Part shown: one piece after another, positions 20,921 through 29,996 of the stretch
Layout: every line of letters starts with the position of its first letter
How positions within the stretch are numbered: the first letter of the stretch is position 1
DNA from: Pseudoduganella rivuli
Lineage (GTDB): Bacteria; Pseudomonadota; Gammaproteobacteria; Burkholderiales; Burkholderiaceae_D
Direction: 5' to 3'
DNA length: 64,000 nt
Assembly (NCBI RefSeq): GCF_009674485.1
Contig: NZ_WKJJ01000028.1
Location: 1 to 64,000 of the forward strand
Position numbers and translations under genes: made by a program
Notes under the pieces: model-generated
Told to the model about the DNA's origin: nothing
Seen by the model: the letters and a program-made list of their open reading frames with translations, nothing else
The model's database searches: none

Positions 20921-21412
20921 ATGCTAAGCAGTCTCCACAGCATATTCCTCATCGCGGCCTTGGCCATTGCGATTCCGGCCCGCCCGGCTGAAGTGAGGCC
21001 GCCGCAAGTCGCCCTGGTAAGCAATCTCTACCAGACATTCGCATACGAGGCAGTACTGGAAGCCCCGGACGCCCGGGGCATGATCGATCAACCGCGAGCA
21101 GTACTCCTCCGCTACTTCACACCGGAACTCGCCGAATTATTGCTGCGGGACCGCGCTTGCGTGGCCAAGACGCGGGAGATTTGCCGCCTCGATTTTCTCC
21201 CGCTGTGGGGAAACCAGGATCCCGATGGCGCGTCCGTCCAGGTCGGGCAAGGTGCATCGCCGACATCCGTCATCGCGTCCTTGCGCTTCGCCGGCACGTC
21301 GTCCCGGCTTACCTACACTCTCATTCAAACCACCCGCGGCTGGCGCATCGCGGATATTGCATACGGCGACGGGCGCGCGACATTGAAAGAAATCCTGCAA
21401 ACGAAGTCGTAG
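20921..21412 (+). CDS. Secreted protein, DUF3828-like
   Basis: The 163-residue protein has a signal peptide (residues 1-25, cleavage near ARPAE). The mature part includes VLLRYFTPELAELLLRDRACVAKTREICRLDFLPLWGNQD and later SRLTYTLIQTTRGWRIADIAYGDG ending in LKEILQ. The order 'residues reaching the end of a helix, then a D-x-L-W/Q-D-like turn, then a W-R-I-x-D strand' is like the DUF3828 family of periplasmic proteins. A translated extension to 20855 exists but overlaps the previous gene. ATG 20921 gives a proper signal peptide. The role is unknown. Confidence 0.6.
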   Translation: MLSSLHSIFLIAALAIAIPARPAEVRPPQVALVSNLYQTFAYEAVLEAPDARGMIDQPRAVLLRYFTPELAELLLRDRACVAKTREICRLDFLPLWGNQDPDGASVQVGQGASPTSVIASLRFAGTSSRLTYTLIQTTRGWRIADIAYGDGRATLKEILQTKS

Positions 21413-21418
21413 AGATCC

Positions 21419-21919
21419 ATGCATAAGTTGAAGCAGATACTTGCCGCACTGGCAGCCACACTGGCTTGCACCGGCGCCCCCGCCCAGGAATACGCCTACG
21501 TCGAACCCGTGCATTGCATCGGTGGTCCGTTCGGGCTGCAATTGCCCCGCGACGCGCGAAAAATCCGCTCCATGGGCCGTCTCCGGAGTGAAGCGGTTGC
21601 AGAAGTCGAGCACTGGGACGGCTATACGGCCACGAGGAAAACCCTCGTCTTCGACGGCCTGGACCTGGGCATCATCGAGCTGTCCAACGATCCTTCAACA
21701 TTGATGGTGACGCATGCCGACGTGAGCAGCCCGAGGTGGAATCACCTGTTGCCCGTCAAGATCGGTGAGCCGGCAGCGGCCGCGCGCAAGTTGCTTGGGG
21801 AGGCGGCGAAGGACGACAAGGATTTGACGCGGGTATATGGCGGCGACGCCGACGGCGTTCAGTTCCGTACTCAGGCGGGCTTGATTACCAGGGTGACCTA
21901 TCAGTGCTATTCCGGTTAA
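21419..21919 (+). CDS. Secreted protein, unknown
   Basis: The 166-residue protein has a signal peptide (residues 1-22, cut near APAQE). The mature part has two or three cysteines (VHCIGG near the start, YQCYSG at the end) that could form a disulphide across the chain. It begins 6 bases after the previous stop. Its TAA stop overlaps, within TTAA, the TAA stop of the convergent flavoprotein gene. Family not recognised. Confidence 0.6.
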   Translation: MHKLKQILAALAATLACTGAPAQEYAYVEPVHCIGGPFGLQLPRDARKIRSMGRLRSEAVAEVEHWDGYTATRKTLVFDGLDLGIIELSNDPSTLMVTHADVSSPRWNHLLPVKIGEPAAAARKLLGEAAKDDKDLTRVYGGDADGVQFRTQAGLITRVTYQCYSG

Positions 21920-23178
21920 CCCGCACCGCGCCCCAGCCAGGCCACCACATCGTTGGCCGCCTGAATCCCCGTGGCAAAGCACGCCGTCAACAGATACCCA
22001 CCGGTCGGCGCTTCCCAATCCATCATCTCCCCCGCCACGAACACACCGGGCAGTGCCTTCACCATCGTGCCCTCCAGCGCCTCGAAGCGCACGCCGCCCG
22101 CGCTGCTGATGGCTTCATCGATGGGACGGGGCGCACGCAGCACGACCGGCAAGCGTTTCAATACGCGGGCCAGTTGCTCCGGGTCCGCGCATTCCTCTTT
22201 GCTGGCGCGCTCGCGCAATAGTCCCGCCTTGACGCCTTTGATACCAAGACGGCTCTGCAAATGGCTGGACATGGAACGGGACCCACGCGGCTTGCTGACA
22301 TCATCCAGCACCCGCTCGGCCGGCAAGTCCGGCAACAGGTCCAGATAAATCGTGGCGCTGCCGTCGCTGGCGATACGGTCGCGCAGTGGCGCGGACAGCG
22401 CGTACACCAGGCTGCCCTCGATACCGGTGGCCGTCACGACGAACTGGCCCTTCTTCCACACGGTTACCCCATCAGCACCGTCATAACCGATGGCGACCGT
22501 CGTCAGCGGTTCGCCCGCATGGCGCGCACTGAAATGTTCGCTCCAGCCCACGTCGAAGCCGCAATTCGACGGCGCCAGCGGCGCCGTGTCGACACCCGCC
22601 TGTTGCAGCAACGGCACCCAGGCGCCGTCGGAACCCAGCCTGGCCCAGCTGCCGCCACCCAGCGCCAGCACCACGGCATCGGCCCGCACCAGCACCTCGC
22701 CGTCCGGCGACGCCAGCCGCAACGCGCCGTCACCGGACCAGCCTATCCACCGGTGCCGCTGGTGGAAGCGCACACCCTGCTCTTTCAGCCGGTGCAGCCA
22801 GGCCCGCAGCAACGGCGCTGCTTTCATATCCGTGGGGAAGACACGCCCGGACGTGCCGACAAAGGTGGCGATGCCCAGGCCGTGTATCCAGTCCCGCACC
22901 TGCTGCGGTGTGAAAGCGTCGAGCATCGGGCGCAGCGCGGCCGAGCGCTTGCCGTAGCGCCTCACGAAGGTTGGATAGTCTTCGGCATGCGTGATGTTCA
23001 TGCCGCCGCGTCCCGCCAGCAGGAATTTTCGGCCGACGGACGGCATTGCGTCGTAGACGTCGGCGGCAACGCCGGCTTCCGCCAGGGCCTGGGCCGCCAT
23101 CAGGCCGGCCGGGCCGCCGCCGATGATGGCGACGCGCGTGGTGTGAAGGTGGGTGGGATTGTCCATAAGGGACAGCAT
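21916..23178 (-). CDS. HI0933-type FAD-dependent oxidoreductase (TIGR03862-like)
   Basis: The 420-residue flavoprotein has the GGGPAGLMAAQAL dinucleotide motif at the N-terminus, then GRKFLLAGRGGMNITHAED, the glycine-rich signature of the HI0933/BaiN family. The C-terminus has PGVFVAGEMMDWEAPTGGYLLTACFATG, the FAD-binding end of this group. Substrate is unknown for most members. An alternative start at 23166 (MDNPTHL) is equally plausible, since neither start has a clear ribosome site. It is a single gene between the small secreted cluster and the GGDEF-EAL gene. It may share a transcript with the latter, since the gap is only 23 bases. Confidence 0.8.
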   Translation of the reverse strand: MLSLMDNPTHLHTTRVAIIGGGPAGLMAAQALAEAGVAADVYDAMPSVGRKFLLAGRGGMNITHAEDYPTFVRRYGKRSAALRPMLDAFTPQQVRDWIHGLGIATFVGTSGRVFPTDMKAAPLLRAWLHRLKEQGVRFHQRHRWIGWSGDGALRLASPDGEVLVRADAVVLALGGGSWARLGSDGAWVPLLQQAGVDTAPLAPSNCGFDVGWSEHFSARHAGEPLTTVAIGYDGADGVTVWKKGQFVVTATGIEGSLVYALSAPLRDRIASDGSATIYLDLLPDLPAERVLDDVSKPRGSRSMSSHLQSRLGIKGVKAGLLRERASKEECADPEQLARVLKRLPVVLRAPRPIDEAISSAGGVRFEALEGTMVKALPGVFVAGEMMDWEAPTGGYLLTACFATGIQAANDVVAWLGRGAG

Positions 23179-23201
23179 TGTACACGCCGTCCCGCCATCC
23201 T

Positions 23202-26126
23202 TTATGCCAATACCGGCTGGCGCTCCATCAGCCCCGCGAAATCGTCGGCCGGCAGCGCATGGGCCACATACTGCCCCTGGATTTCATCGCAATGCTGTTC
23301 GCGCAGGTAACGCGCGGAACCCTCGGATTCCACGCCCTCCGCCACCACCGTCAAGTGCAGGTTGTGCGCCAGCGCGATGATGGAGCCGCAGACTGCGGCA
23401 TCGGCGGCATTCTCATCCAGGTGCCGCACATAGGACTGGCCGATTTTCAGCGATTGCACCGGCATTTCGCGCAAGCGGCCCAGCGACGAATGGCCGACAC
23501 CGAAGTCTTCCAGCGACAGCCGCACGCCGATCGCGCGGAGCGCATGCAAGCGGGCGATGGCTTCGTCGAGCCGGTGCATGACGGTCGATTCCGCGATATC
23601 GCATTCCAGCCGGTCCGGCGCCACATTGAATTCCGCCAGCGCGGAGCGGATATCCGCTTCCAGCCGGTCATAGCGGAACTGGCGCGCCGTCAGGTTGACA
23701 GCCACCACGGGCGGCTGGCGGCCCTGGTCTTGCCACGCGCGCAGTTGGCGGCACACATCGCGCAGCAGCCAGCGGCCCAGTTCAATAATCAACCCGGAGC
23801 GTTCGGCCGCGGCGATGAATTCGCAGGACGGCACCATGCCCCATTGCGGATGCCGCCAGCGCAGCAGCGCTTCGGCCGCCACGATACCGCCGGTCGCCAC
23901 CGTGGCGCGCGGCAGGTAATGCACGGCCAACTCGCCCTGCGCCAGCGCGCGCAACAAGTCCGTTTCCAGCGCGGCCAGGCGCATCGCCCGCTCATTCAAT
24001 TCCGGCGCGTAGTAGCGCATGCGGTTGCCGCCCATGGCCTGGGCGCTGACCATGGCCGCATTGGCACAGCACAGCAAGGTGGCCGTATCGACGCCATCGC
24101 GCAAGTGCAGACTGATCCCCACACTGGCCGTCGTCGTCAGCGCGATACCGTTGACCAGCACCGGCTGCTGCAACGCCGCCATCAGTTTCGACGCCACCGT
24201 CATCGCGTCTTCCTGCACCGCGAGGCCGCCCACCACCACGGCAAATTCATCGCCCAGCAAACGCGCCACCGTATCGCCATCGCGCAGCCCGGCCGTCAGC
24301 ACCTGCGCCGCGTGTTTCAGCATGGCGTTGCCGGCTTCCGTTCCATACTGGGCGCTGATGGCGCGGAAACGGTCCAGTCCCAGCACCAGCACGGCCACCC
24401 GTTGCGAGTCGCGCACGGCGCGGATGGTGGCCTGCTGCAGTCGCTCGCCCAGCAACGCACGGTTCGGCAAGCCCGTCAGCAGATCATGCCGGGTCTGGTA
24501 ATCGATGGCTTGTTCGGCCAGGCGCCGGCGCAACGCGTCGCGCATGCCGGCCAGTTTTGCCGACAAGTCGCAGGCCAGGTCTTGCAGCAATTGCAGTTCG
24601 TCGCGGTCGAACGCCTGTTCATCGCGGCCATACAACACCAGCACGCCCAGCACTTCGCCGCGCCACAGCAGGGGCAATCCCGCACCACAGGCAAACCCCA
24701 GTTCACCGGGCGAGCCGTCCCCGGCCCGCGCCACCACGGCTTGCTCGCGTACGATGGCTTCGCCGGCCAGGCCGCGCTGCTCCGGCGCCCCGCCCCAGCA
24801 GAAATGCAAGGACTGGATGTCCGTTGCGCTTCCCGCCGTCGCGCCGGCCACCGAAGCGGGACGGATGCTCGACAAGTCATCGTGGCAAGGCATGCCGATC
24901 CACACCAGCGGATAGCCTCCCTCGGCCACCAGTTGCTGGCAGGCGGCGTCCAGTAATTCCGGTTCGCTGGCGCCGCGCATCATGCCCTCGTTACAGCGGA
25001 ACAGCATGCGCAGCGCGCGGTTCGCCTTTTCCAGCGAGGCCACTTGCCGCGCCTGTTGCGCGTCAACCTGCTGCAAACTGTCCGCCATGCCGTTCATGGC
25101 TTGCGCCAATTGGCCGAGATCGTGGTTGCCACCGGCTTCCAGCATGCGCACCGACCAGTCACGGGCCGCCAGTCCCCGGCAAAATGCCAGCGCTTCACCG
25201 CACCAGCGCCGCAAGCCCCGCCCCATCCAGGCGGCCAGCGCCAGCGCCGCCACCAGGTTGACCAGCCAGACCAGCCCGCCCAGCACGCTCAGCACACTGG
25301 TGGCGCCCGCCAGCTTGCCACGCGCGCTGTCCTGCGCGGCGGCAGCTTGTTCCCGCAATTGCGACAATGCCGGTTCGATTTCCCGCGCCGCCGCCATGTA
25401 CTCCGCGCTGGCGCTGTCGATTTCCAGCTTCAACTGCACATAGGCGGAAAAGGCGTCGCCAAAGCGCCGGACCGCTTCCAGCGCGGCACGGCGGCGTTCG
25501 TCAGGCAACGGGGCTTGTACGATATGCTGCTGCAACCGGGCCACCGCGTCTTCCGTGGCCGCCGCATCGCGTGCGGAACCGCCCCGCAGCACCTGCTGCT
25601 CGGCCAGATGGACCGCGCGCAGGTCAGGCTGAAACTGCGGCAGGCCGGACAGCGCCGTGTCGAATGCGCGGGACGCCGCCGCAAAGTGCGCCGACTCGCC
25701 GTACAGGTGCACCACGCGCAGGAAGTGGTGCTCATACAACAAGGTGTACGTTTCCACCGCCCGCGTGCGGCGCGCCGTCGACAAATCCTCTTTCAACGCG
25801 CGCGCTTCCGCCATCATGCTCCGCACCACGGCCAGCTGATCGAACACGGGGCGTGCGCAATTGGTGGTGCCCGCGTCGCCACCTGTCGTGTGCCAGCGCT
25901 GCAGGCATTCCTGTTCCAGCCGGCGCGCCTTCTCCAGCGCCGCGACACTGTCGGCGGCGAGGTTGGCGATGCGGTCTTCCGTTTTGAAATAGTGTTCGAT
26001 GGCCGCCATGCTGCGTGCACTGTCCACCATTTTCAGCATGTCGCTGAAAAAAATCAGTCCGGCGATGATGCCGAAGCCGACGATGAGCTGGGTACGGAAA
26101 GGGAGCCGTTCAAAATAGGCGCGCAT
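23202..26126 (-). CDS. Membrane GAF-GGDEF-EAL protein with degenerate catalytic motifs
   Basis: The 974-residue protein starts at ATG 26126, which has a strong AGGAGG site. It has a membrane helix at about residues 10-30, a helical periplasmic sensor domain and a second helix near residue 285. A linker, a GAF-like domain (about 395-545), a GGDEF domain (about 555-710) and an EAL domain (about 715-970) follow. The GGDEF site reads LLGDEF, the metal aspartate of DLDxF is Gly (VLGLDRF), and GHxxGD is GTEAGN, so cyclase activity is unlikely. The EAL domain keeps EALLRW, NLTARQ and AEGVE. However, the DDFGTG motif reads EDFGVG and KID reads KIG, so hydrolysis is probably impaired. It may act as a c-di-GMP or partner sensor. 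Confidence 0.85.
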   Translation of the reverse strand: MRAYFERLPFRTQLIVGFGIIAGLIFFSDMLKMVDSARSMAAIEHYFKTEDRIANLAADSVAALEKARRLEQECLQRWHTTGGDAGTTNCARPVFDQLAVVRSMMAEARALKEDLSTARRTRAVETYTLLYEHHFLRVVHLYGESAHFAAASRAFDTALSGLPQFQPDLRAVHLAEQQVLRGGSARDAAATEDAVARLQQHIVQAPLPDERRRAALEAVRRFGDAFSAYVQLKLEIDSASAEYMAAAREIEPALSQLREQAAAAQDSARGKLAGATSVLSVLGGLVWLVNLVAALALAAWMGRGLRRWCGEALAFCRGLAARDWSVRMLEAGGNHDLGQLAQAMNGMADSLQQVDAQQARQVASLEKANRALRMLFRCNEGMMRGASEPELLDAACQQLVAEGGYPLVWIGMPCHDDLSSIRPASVAGATAGSATDIQSLHFCWGGAPEQRGLAGEAIVREQAVVARAGDGSPGELGFACGAGLPLLWRGEVLGVLVLYGRDEQAFDRDELQLLQDLACDLSAKLAGMRDALRRRLAEQAIDYQTRHDLLTGLPNRALLGERLQQATIRAVRDSQRVAVLVLGLDRFRAISAQYGTEAGNAMLKHAAQVLTAGLRDGDTVARLLGDEFAVVVGGLAVQEDAMTVASKLMAALQQPVLVNGIALTTTASVGISLHLRDGVDTATLLCCANAAMVSAQAMGGNRMRYYAPELNERAMRLAALETDLLRALAQGELAVHYLPRATVATGGIVAAEALLRWRHPQWGMVPSCEFIAAAERSGLIIELGRWLLRDVCRQLRAWQDQGRQPPVVAVNLTARQFRYDRLEADIRSALAEFNVAPDRLECDIAESTVMHRLDEAIARLHALRAIGVRLSLEDFGVGHSSLGRLREMPVQSLKIGQSYVRHLDENAADAAVCGSIIALAHNLHLTVVAEGVESEGSARYLREQHCDEIQGQYVAHALPADDFAGLMERQPVLA

Positions 26127-26409
26127 GGTTCCTCCTGAAATACTGGCCGCAGGGGGAAGGCGACGCAAATTGGTGCTCCGGCCGCGGGATTAGGTGGCCG
26201 GAGAGGTAATGAAGACAGTATATACGACAATTCCCAGCATGAAACCATTCATTCTCAACTGCAACACAAACAAGCGATACCTGGGCAAAACAGCAATCAT
26301 GCCGGAGCGTTACGGAATTTTATTGCGTACGATGTCGATTCGCTGTCGATTCTGTCCACCGTCATCCGTCGTTGCCATGTAAGCCCCTTCAATCACACAG
26401 GAGATCACC

Positions 26410-26844
26410 ATGAACACGAACACCATCCGCCTGCACCGCGTGCTGCGCTCCAGCCCTGAACGCATTTACAACGCCTTCCTGACCCCGGCCGCCATGTCCA
26501 AATGGCTGCCACCGAACGGCTATACGTGCACTGTCCATGAAATGGATGCGAAAGAAGGCGGCAGCTACCGCATGTCGTTCACCGACATCGGCACCGGCCA
26601 TGGCCATTCGTTTGGCGGCGTCTACCGCGAGCTGAAACCGGGTGCGCTGCTGCGCTACACGGCCACGTTCGACGACCCGAACCTGCCGGGCGAAATGCAG
26701 ACCACCGTCACCCTGACGGCGGTCGAATGCGGAACGGAAGTGCACATCGTGCAGGAAGGCGTGCCGGCGGTGATTCCGGCCACATCATGCTACCTGGGGT
26801 GGCAGCAGTCGCTGGTATTGCTGGGGCTATTGGTCGAACAATAA
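26410..26844 (+). CDS. SRPBCC (AHSA1-like) domain protein
   Basis: The 144-residue START-like protein begins with a good AGGAG site 5-6 bases upstream. The sequence VLRSSPERIYNAFLTPAAMSKWLPP is typical of the AHSA1/activator of Hsp90 homologue group, which also includes many small-ligand binding proteins. The helix-grip fold gives a hydrophobic cavity but no certain ligand. The C-terminus is WQQSLVLLGLLVE, also typical. It converges with moaD, and the gap is 10 bases. Confidence 0.85.
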   Translation: MNTNTIRLHRVLRSSPERIYNAFLTPAAMSKWLPPNGYTCTVHEMDAKEGGSYRMSFTDIGTGHGHSFGGVYRELKPGALLRYTATFDDPNLPGEMQTTVTLTAVECGTEVHIVQEGVPAVIPATSCYLGWQQSLVLLGLLVEQ

Positions 26845-26854
26845 ACAGCCCAAC

Positions 26855-27112
26855 TTACCCGCCGGTGACCGGCGGGAAGAACGCCACTTCGTCGCCCTCC
26901 TTGACCGGCGCATCCGGCTTGCACATGATCTGGTTGCAGGCCATGCGCAGCGACCGGCCTTCGCCGAGGGCCGTGGCCCAGGCCCCGCCACGCGCCACCA
27001 GCGCGGCGCGTACCTCCGCCACCGTGGCGATCGAGTCGGGAAACTCCACGGTGTCCGCCGGCATGCCGAGCGCTTCGCGCACGCTGGCAAAAAAACGCAA
27101 CGTCAGTTTCAC
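26855..27112 (-). CDS. moaD: Molybdopterin synthase small subunit MoaD
   Basis: The 85-residue ubiquitin-like sulfur carrier of molybdopterin synthase ends in PPVTGG, and its C-terminal Gly-Gly is the thiocarboxylate site. The start is GTG at 27112, overlapping the moeA stop by 4 bases (GTGA), so translation is coupled. The 115-residue open frame upstream is the moeA reading in another frame. Its partner MoaE is not present downstream, where an SRPBCC gene lies on the other strand. Confidence 0.88.
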   Translation of the reverse strand: MKLTLRFFASVREALGMPADTVEFPDSIATVAEVRAALVARGGAWATALGEGRSLRMACNQIMCKPDAPVKEGDEVAFFPPVTGG

Positions 27113-28350
27113 GGCATCACCTCGGAAAATGGAATAAAGCGCACCACGTCGCCACGGCGGATGGCCTGGCCCGGCGGATTGTCGATCAGGCCATCGGCCC
27201 ACACGGTCGACGTCAGCACGCCGGAACCCTGGTTCGCGAACAATTCCAGCCCGCCTTGGTCGTTCAGCCGCGCGCGCAGGAATTCATTGCGGCGGTCCGC
27301 CTTCGGCCAGTCGAAGTCCGCGCGCAGCTGGTACGCCTTGGGGGCCAGCGCGGCGGCGTCATGCACACCCTGCAGTTTCAGGATGAATGGCCGCACGAAT
27401 ATCAGGAACGTGACAAAGCTGGACACGGGATTGCCAGGCAAGCCCATGAAGAACGCCGCATTGTTCTCATTCAGCACTTCGCCAAAGGCCAGCGGCTTGC
27501 CTGGCTTCATGGCGATTTGCCACATGGTCAGCTTGCCTTCCGCTTCCACCGCCGGTTTGACATGGTCTTCCTCGCCGACGGACACGCCGCCCGACGTGAT
27601 GATCAAGTCATTGCCGGCGGCGGCCTTTCGCAGCACGGCGCGCGTGGCGTCCAGCGAATCGGGCACGATACCGAAGTCCGTCAATTCGCAGCCCAGGTTT
27701 TGCAGCAGCGCGCGCAACGTAAAGCGGTTCGAATTGTAGATGGCGCCCGGCGCCAGAGGCTCTCCCGGCATCGTCAATTCGTCGCCCGTGAAGAACACAG
27801 CCACGCGCAAACGGCGGCGCACCGGCAATTGCGCCAGGCCGACCGACGCGGCCAGGCCCAGTTCCGGGCTGCGCAAGCGCGTGCCTTCCGCCAGGATCAC
27901 GCTGCCGTGCGTGATGTCTTCGCCGGCGCGGCGGATCCATTCGCCGGATTTCGGCGCATGGTTGACCGTCACCACATTGCCGGCCAGTTCGCACTGTTCC
28001 TGCATGACGACGGCATCCGCCCCTTCCGGTATCATCGCGCCGGTGAAAATGCGGGCGGCAGTGCCGGGCAGCAGCGGCTGGCCCACGTGGCCGGCGGGAA
28101 TCCGCTGCGACACCGTCAGCGTGGCGGCGCCGCTGGCGCAATCTTCCGCGCGCACGGCATAGCCATCCATCTGCGTATTGTCGGCGGAAGGCACGTTCAT
28201 GCCCGACACCTGCGCCTGCGCCAGCACGCGGCCGTTCGCTTCCAGCGTCGGCACGGTTTCCATGTCCGGCACGGGACGCGCGGCGGCCAGCAAGAAATCC
28301 AGCGCTTCCCGCACCATCAGCATCGGCGGCTTGTTTGCAGCTCCTGCCAT
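27109..28350 (-). CDS. moeA: Molybdopterin molybdenumtransferase MoeA
   Basis: The 413-residue enzyme inserts molybdate into adenylylated molybdopterin. It has the MoeA order of domains: the N-terminal region with DNTQMDGYAVRAED, a central beta-rich part with RIFTGAMIPEGADAVVMQE, the MoaB/Mog-like nucleotide fold (IITSGGVSVGEEDHVK, MKPGKPLAFG, GLPGNPVSSFVTF) and a C-terminal barrel. It starts within the thrC stop (TAATG, 1-base overlap) and ends coupled to moaD. The thrC-moeA-moaD order occurs in several betaproteobacteria. Confidence 0.94.
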   Translation of the reverse strand: MAGAANKPPMLMVREALDFLLAAARPVPDMETVPTLEANGRVLAQAQVSGMNVPSADNTQMDGYAVRAEDCASGAATLTVSQRIPAGHVGQPLLPGTAARIFTGAMIPEGADAVVMQEQCELAGNVVTVNHAPKSGEWIRRAGEDITHGSVILAEGTRLRSPELGLAASVGLAQLPVRRRLRVAVFFTGDELTMPGEPLAPGAIYNSNRFTLRALLQNLGCELTDFGIVPDSLDATRAVLRKAAAGNDLIITSGGVSVGEEDHVKPAVEAEGKLTMWQIAMKPGKPLAFGEVLNENNAAFFMGLPGNPVSSFVTFLIFVRPFILKLQGVHDAAALAPKAYQLRADFDWPKADRRNEFLRARLNDQGGLELFANQGSGVLTSTVWADGLIDNPPGQAIRRGDVVRFIPFSEVMP

Positions 28351-29825
28351 TACAGCCCCGTATTGGATGCGATGTAGTCTTTCATTTTTTCCACGTCGGC
28401 TTGCATCACCACGAAACGCTGTGGCAGCGCTTCGATGTTTTCAAAGCCGGCCGGGCGCTCCGCGTCCTGGCCCAGCGCTTCGAGGATGGTTTCATTGAAC
28501 TTGGCGGCCAGCGCGGTTTCCAGCACGATCATCGTCACGCCCGGTTCCAGGTTTTCCTTGGCGACCTTGATGCCATCCGCCGTGTGCGTGTCGATCACGA
28601 TGCCGTAATCGTCGGCCACGTCGCGGATCGTGTTCAGGCGGTCGTCGTGCGTGGACTTGCCGGACTTGAAGCCGTATTGCGCGACCTTGGTGAATTCGTC
28701 GCCATCGCTGCCCGGATAGCCGGACAGGTCGAAGCCGCCATGGGTTTCCACTTTCGTGAACAGCGCGCGGGTGCGTTCCGAATCGCGGCCCACCAGGTCG
28801 AAGATGAAGCGCTCGAAGTTCGATGCCTTGGAAATGTCCATCGACGGGCTGCTGGTGTGGTACGTTTCGGCCGATTTGCGCACGCGGTAAATGCCGGTGC
28901 GGAAGAATTCGTCCAGCACGTCGTTTTCATTGGTGGCCACCACCAGCTTGTCGATCGGCAGGCCCATCATGCGGGCGATATGGCCGGCGCAGATGTTGCC
29001 GAAATTGCCCGACGGGACCGTGAACGACACCTTCTGGTCGTTCGACGTGGTGGCCGCCAGGTAGCCGCGGAAGTAATACACGACCTGCGCCACGACGCGG
29101 GCCCAGTTGATGGAATTGACGGTGCCGATTTTTTGTTTGGCCTTGAACGGCAAGTCGTTCGACACGGCCTTGACCATGTCCTGGCAATCGTCGAACACGC
29201 CTTCGACGGCGATATTGAAAATGTTCGGGTCTTGCAGGCTGAACATCTGTGCCGTCTGGAACGCGCTCATTTTCTTGTGCGGCGACAGCATGAACACCTT
29301 GATGCCTTTCTTGCCGCGCATCGCGTATTCGGCCGCGCTGCCGGTGTCGCCGGACGTAGCGCCGAAAATGTTCAGTTGCGCATCCTTGCGGGCCAGCGCG
29401 TATTCGAACAGGTTGCCCAGCAATTGCATGGCCATGTCCTTGAACGCCAGGGTCGGGCCGTTCGACAGCGCCTGCAACACCAGCTTCTTGCCGTTGCCCT
29501 CTTCCAGCACGCGCAGCGGCGTGATGTCCGCGGCGGCTTCGCCCGCGCGGGCATTACGGTACACGTCGGCCGTATACGTTTTTTCCGCCAGGGCTTTCAA
29601 GTCCGCTTCCGGAATATCGGTGGCAAACTTCTTCAGGATCTCGAACGCCAGGTCGGCATACGACAGTTTGCGCCAGGCATCCAGTTCGGCGCCCGTCACT
29701 TGCGGGTATTCGGTCGGCAGGTACAGGCCGCCGTCCGGGGCCAGGCCGCCCAGCAAAATGTCGCAGAATTGTTGAGGAGATTGGGAAGAAGCTGCGCCGA
29801 TGGCGCGGGTAGACACGTATTGCAT
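28350..29825 (-). CDS. thrC: Threonine synthase
   Basis: The 491-residue PLP enzyme converts O-phospho-homoserine to threonine. It has the long form of ThrC, with PLP lysine in GPTLAFKDMAMQLLG and the phosphate-binding loop ATSGDTGSAAEYAM. The real start is ATG 29825 (MQYVSTRAIGA). The 50 residues encoded before it are the promoter region. A -10 element TATAAT lies at 29865-29870 on the minus strand. Homoserine dehydrogenase, which often stands directly upstream in related genomes, is absent here. The upstream neighbour is sdaA. Confidence 0.94.
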   Translation of the reverse strand: MQYVSTRAIGAASSQSPQQFCDILLGGLAPDGGLYLPTEYPQVTGAELDAWRKLSYADLAFEILKKFATDIPEADLKALAEKTYTADVYRNARAGEAAADITPLRVLEEGNGKKLVLQALSNGPTLAFKDMAMQLLGNLFEYALARKDAQLNIFGATSGDTGSAAEYAMRGKKGIKVFMLSPHKKMSAFQTAQMFSLQDPNIFNIAVEGVFDDCQDMVKAVSNDLPFKAKQKIGTVNSINWARVVAQVVYYFRGYLAATTSNDQKVSFTVPSGNFGNICAGHIARMMGLPIDKLVVATNENDVLDEFFRTGIYRVRKSAETYHTSSPSMDISKASNFERFIFDLVGRDSERTRALFTKVETHGGFDLSGYPGSDGDEFTKVAQYGFKSGKSTHDDRLNTIRDVADDYGIVIDTHTADGIKVAKENLEPGVTMIVLETALAAKFNETILEALGQDAERPAGFENIEALPQRFVVMQADVEKMKDYIASNTGL

Positions 29826-29950
29826 AGGTATGAAAGTCCGGTTGGCATGCGTATTCGAACGGGTATTATAGTCCGGCCAGACTTTATATGTACATTGCGC
29901 ACATATTTGGAATATTCTGCTGTTTTGTATCTCCGTTGACAAGAGGGGTT

Positions 29951-29984
29951 GCAAGCCGGATAACGACAACGTCATCCGGCTTGC
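29951..29984. terminator. Long inverted repeat between sdaA and thrC, possible terminator
   Basis: The 11-base arms GCAAGCCGGAT (29951-29961) and ATCCGGCTTGC (29974-29984) have a 12-base loop, starting 12 bases after the sdaA stop. No clear T run follows on the minus strand, so it may be a Rho-independent terminator of reduced strength or an mRNA-stabilising hairpin. Confidence 0.45.
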
Positions 29985-29996
29985 ATATGGCGGCGT

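Noticed and set aside
23178..24956. 592-codon open frame on the plus strand opposite the GGDEF-EAL gene
   Set aside because: Arg/His/Gln-rich with no domain. The opposite strand has clear GGDEF and EAL domains.
26194..26382. 62-codon frame upstream of the SRPBCC gene
   Set aside because: No ribosome site, no signal, low-quality composition. Treated as intergenic.
29886..29906. ATATGT...ACATAT near the thrC promoter as an operator
   Set aside because: Arms of only six AT-rich bases. Expected by chance in this region.
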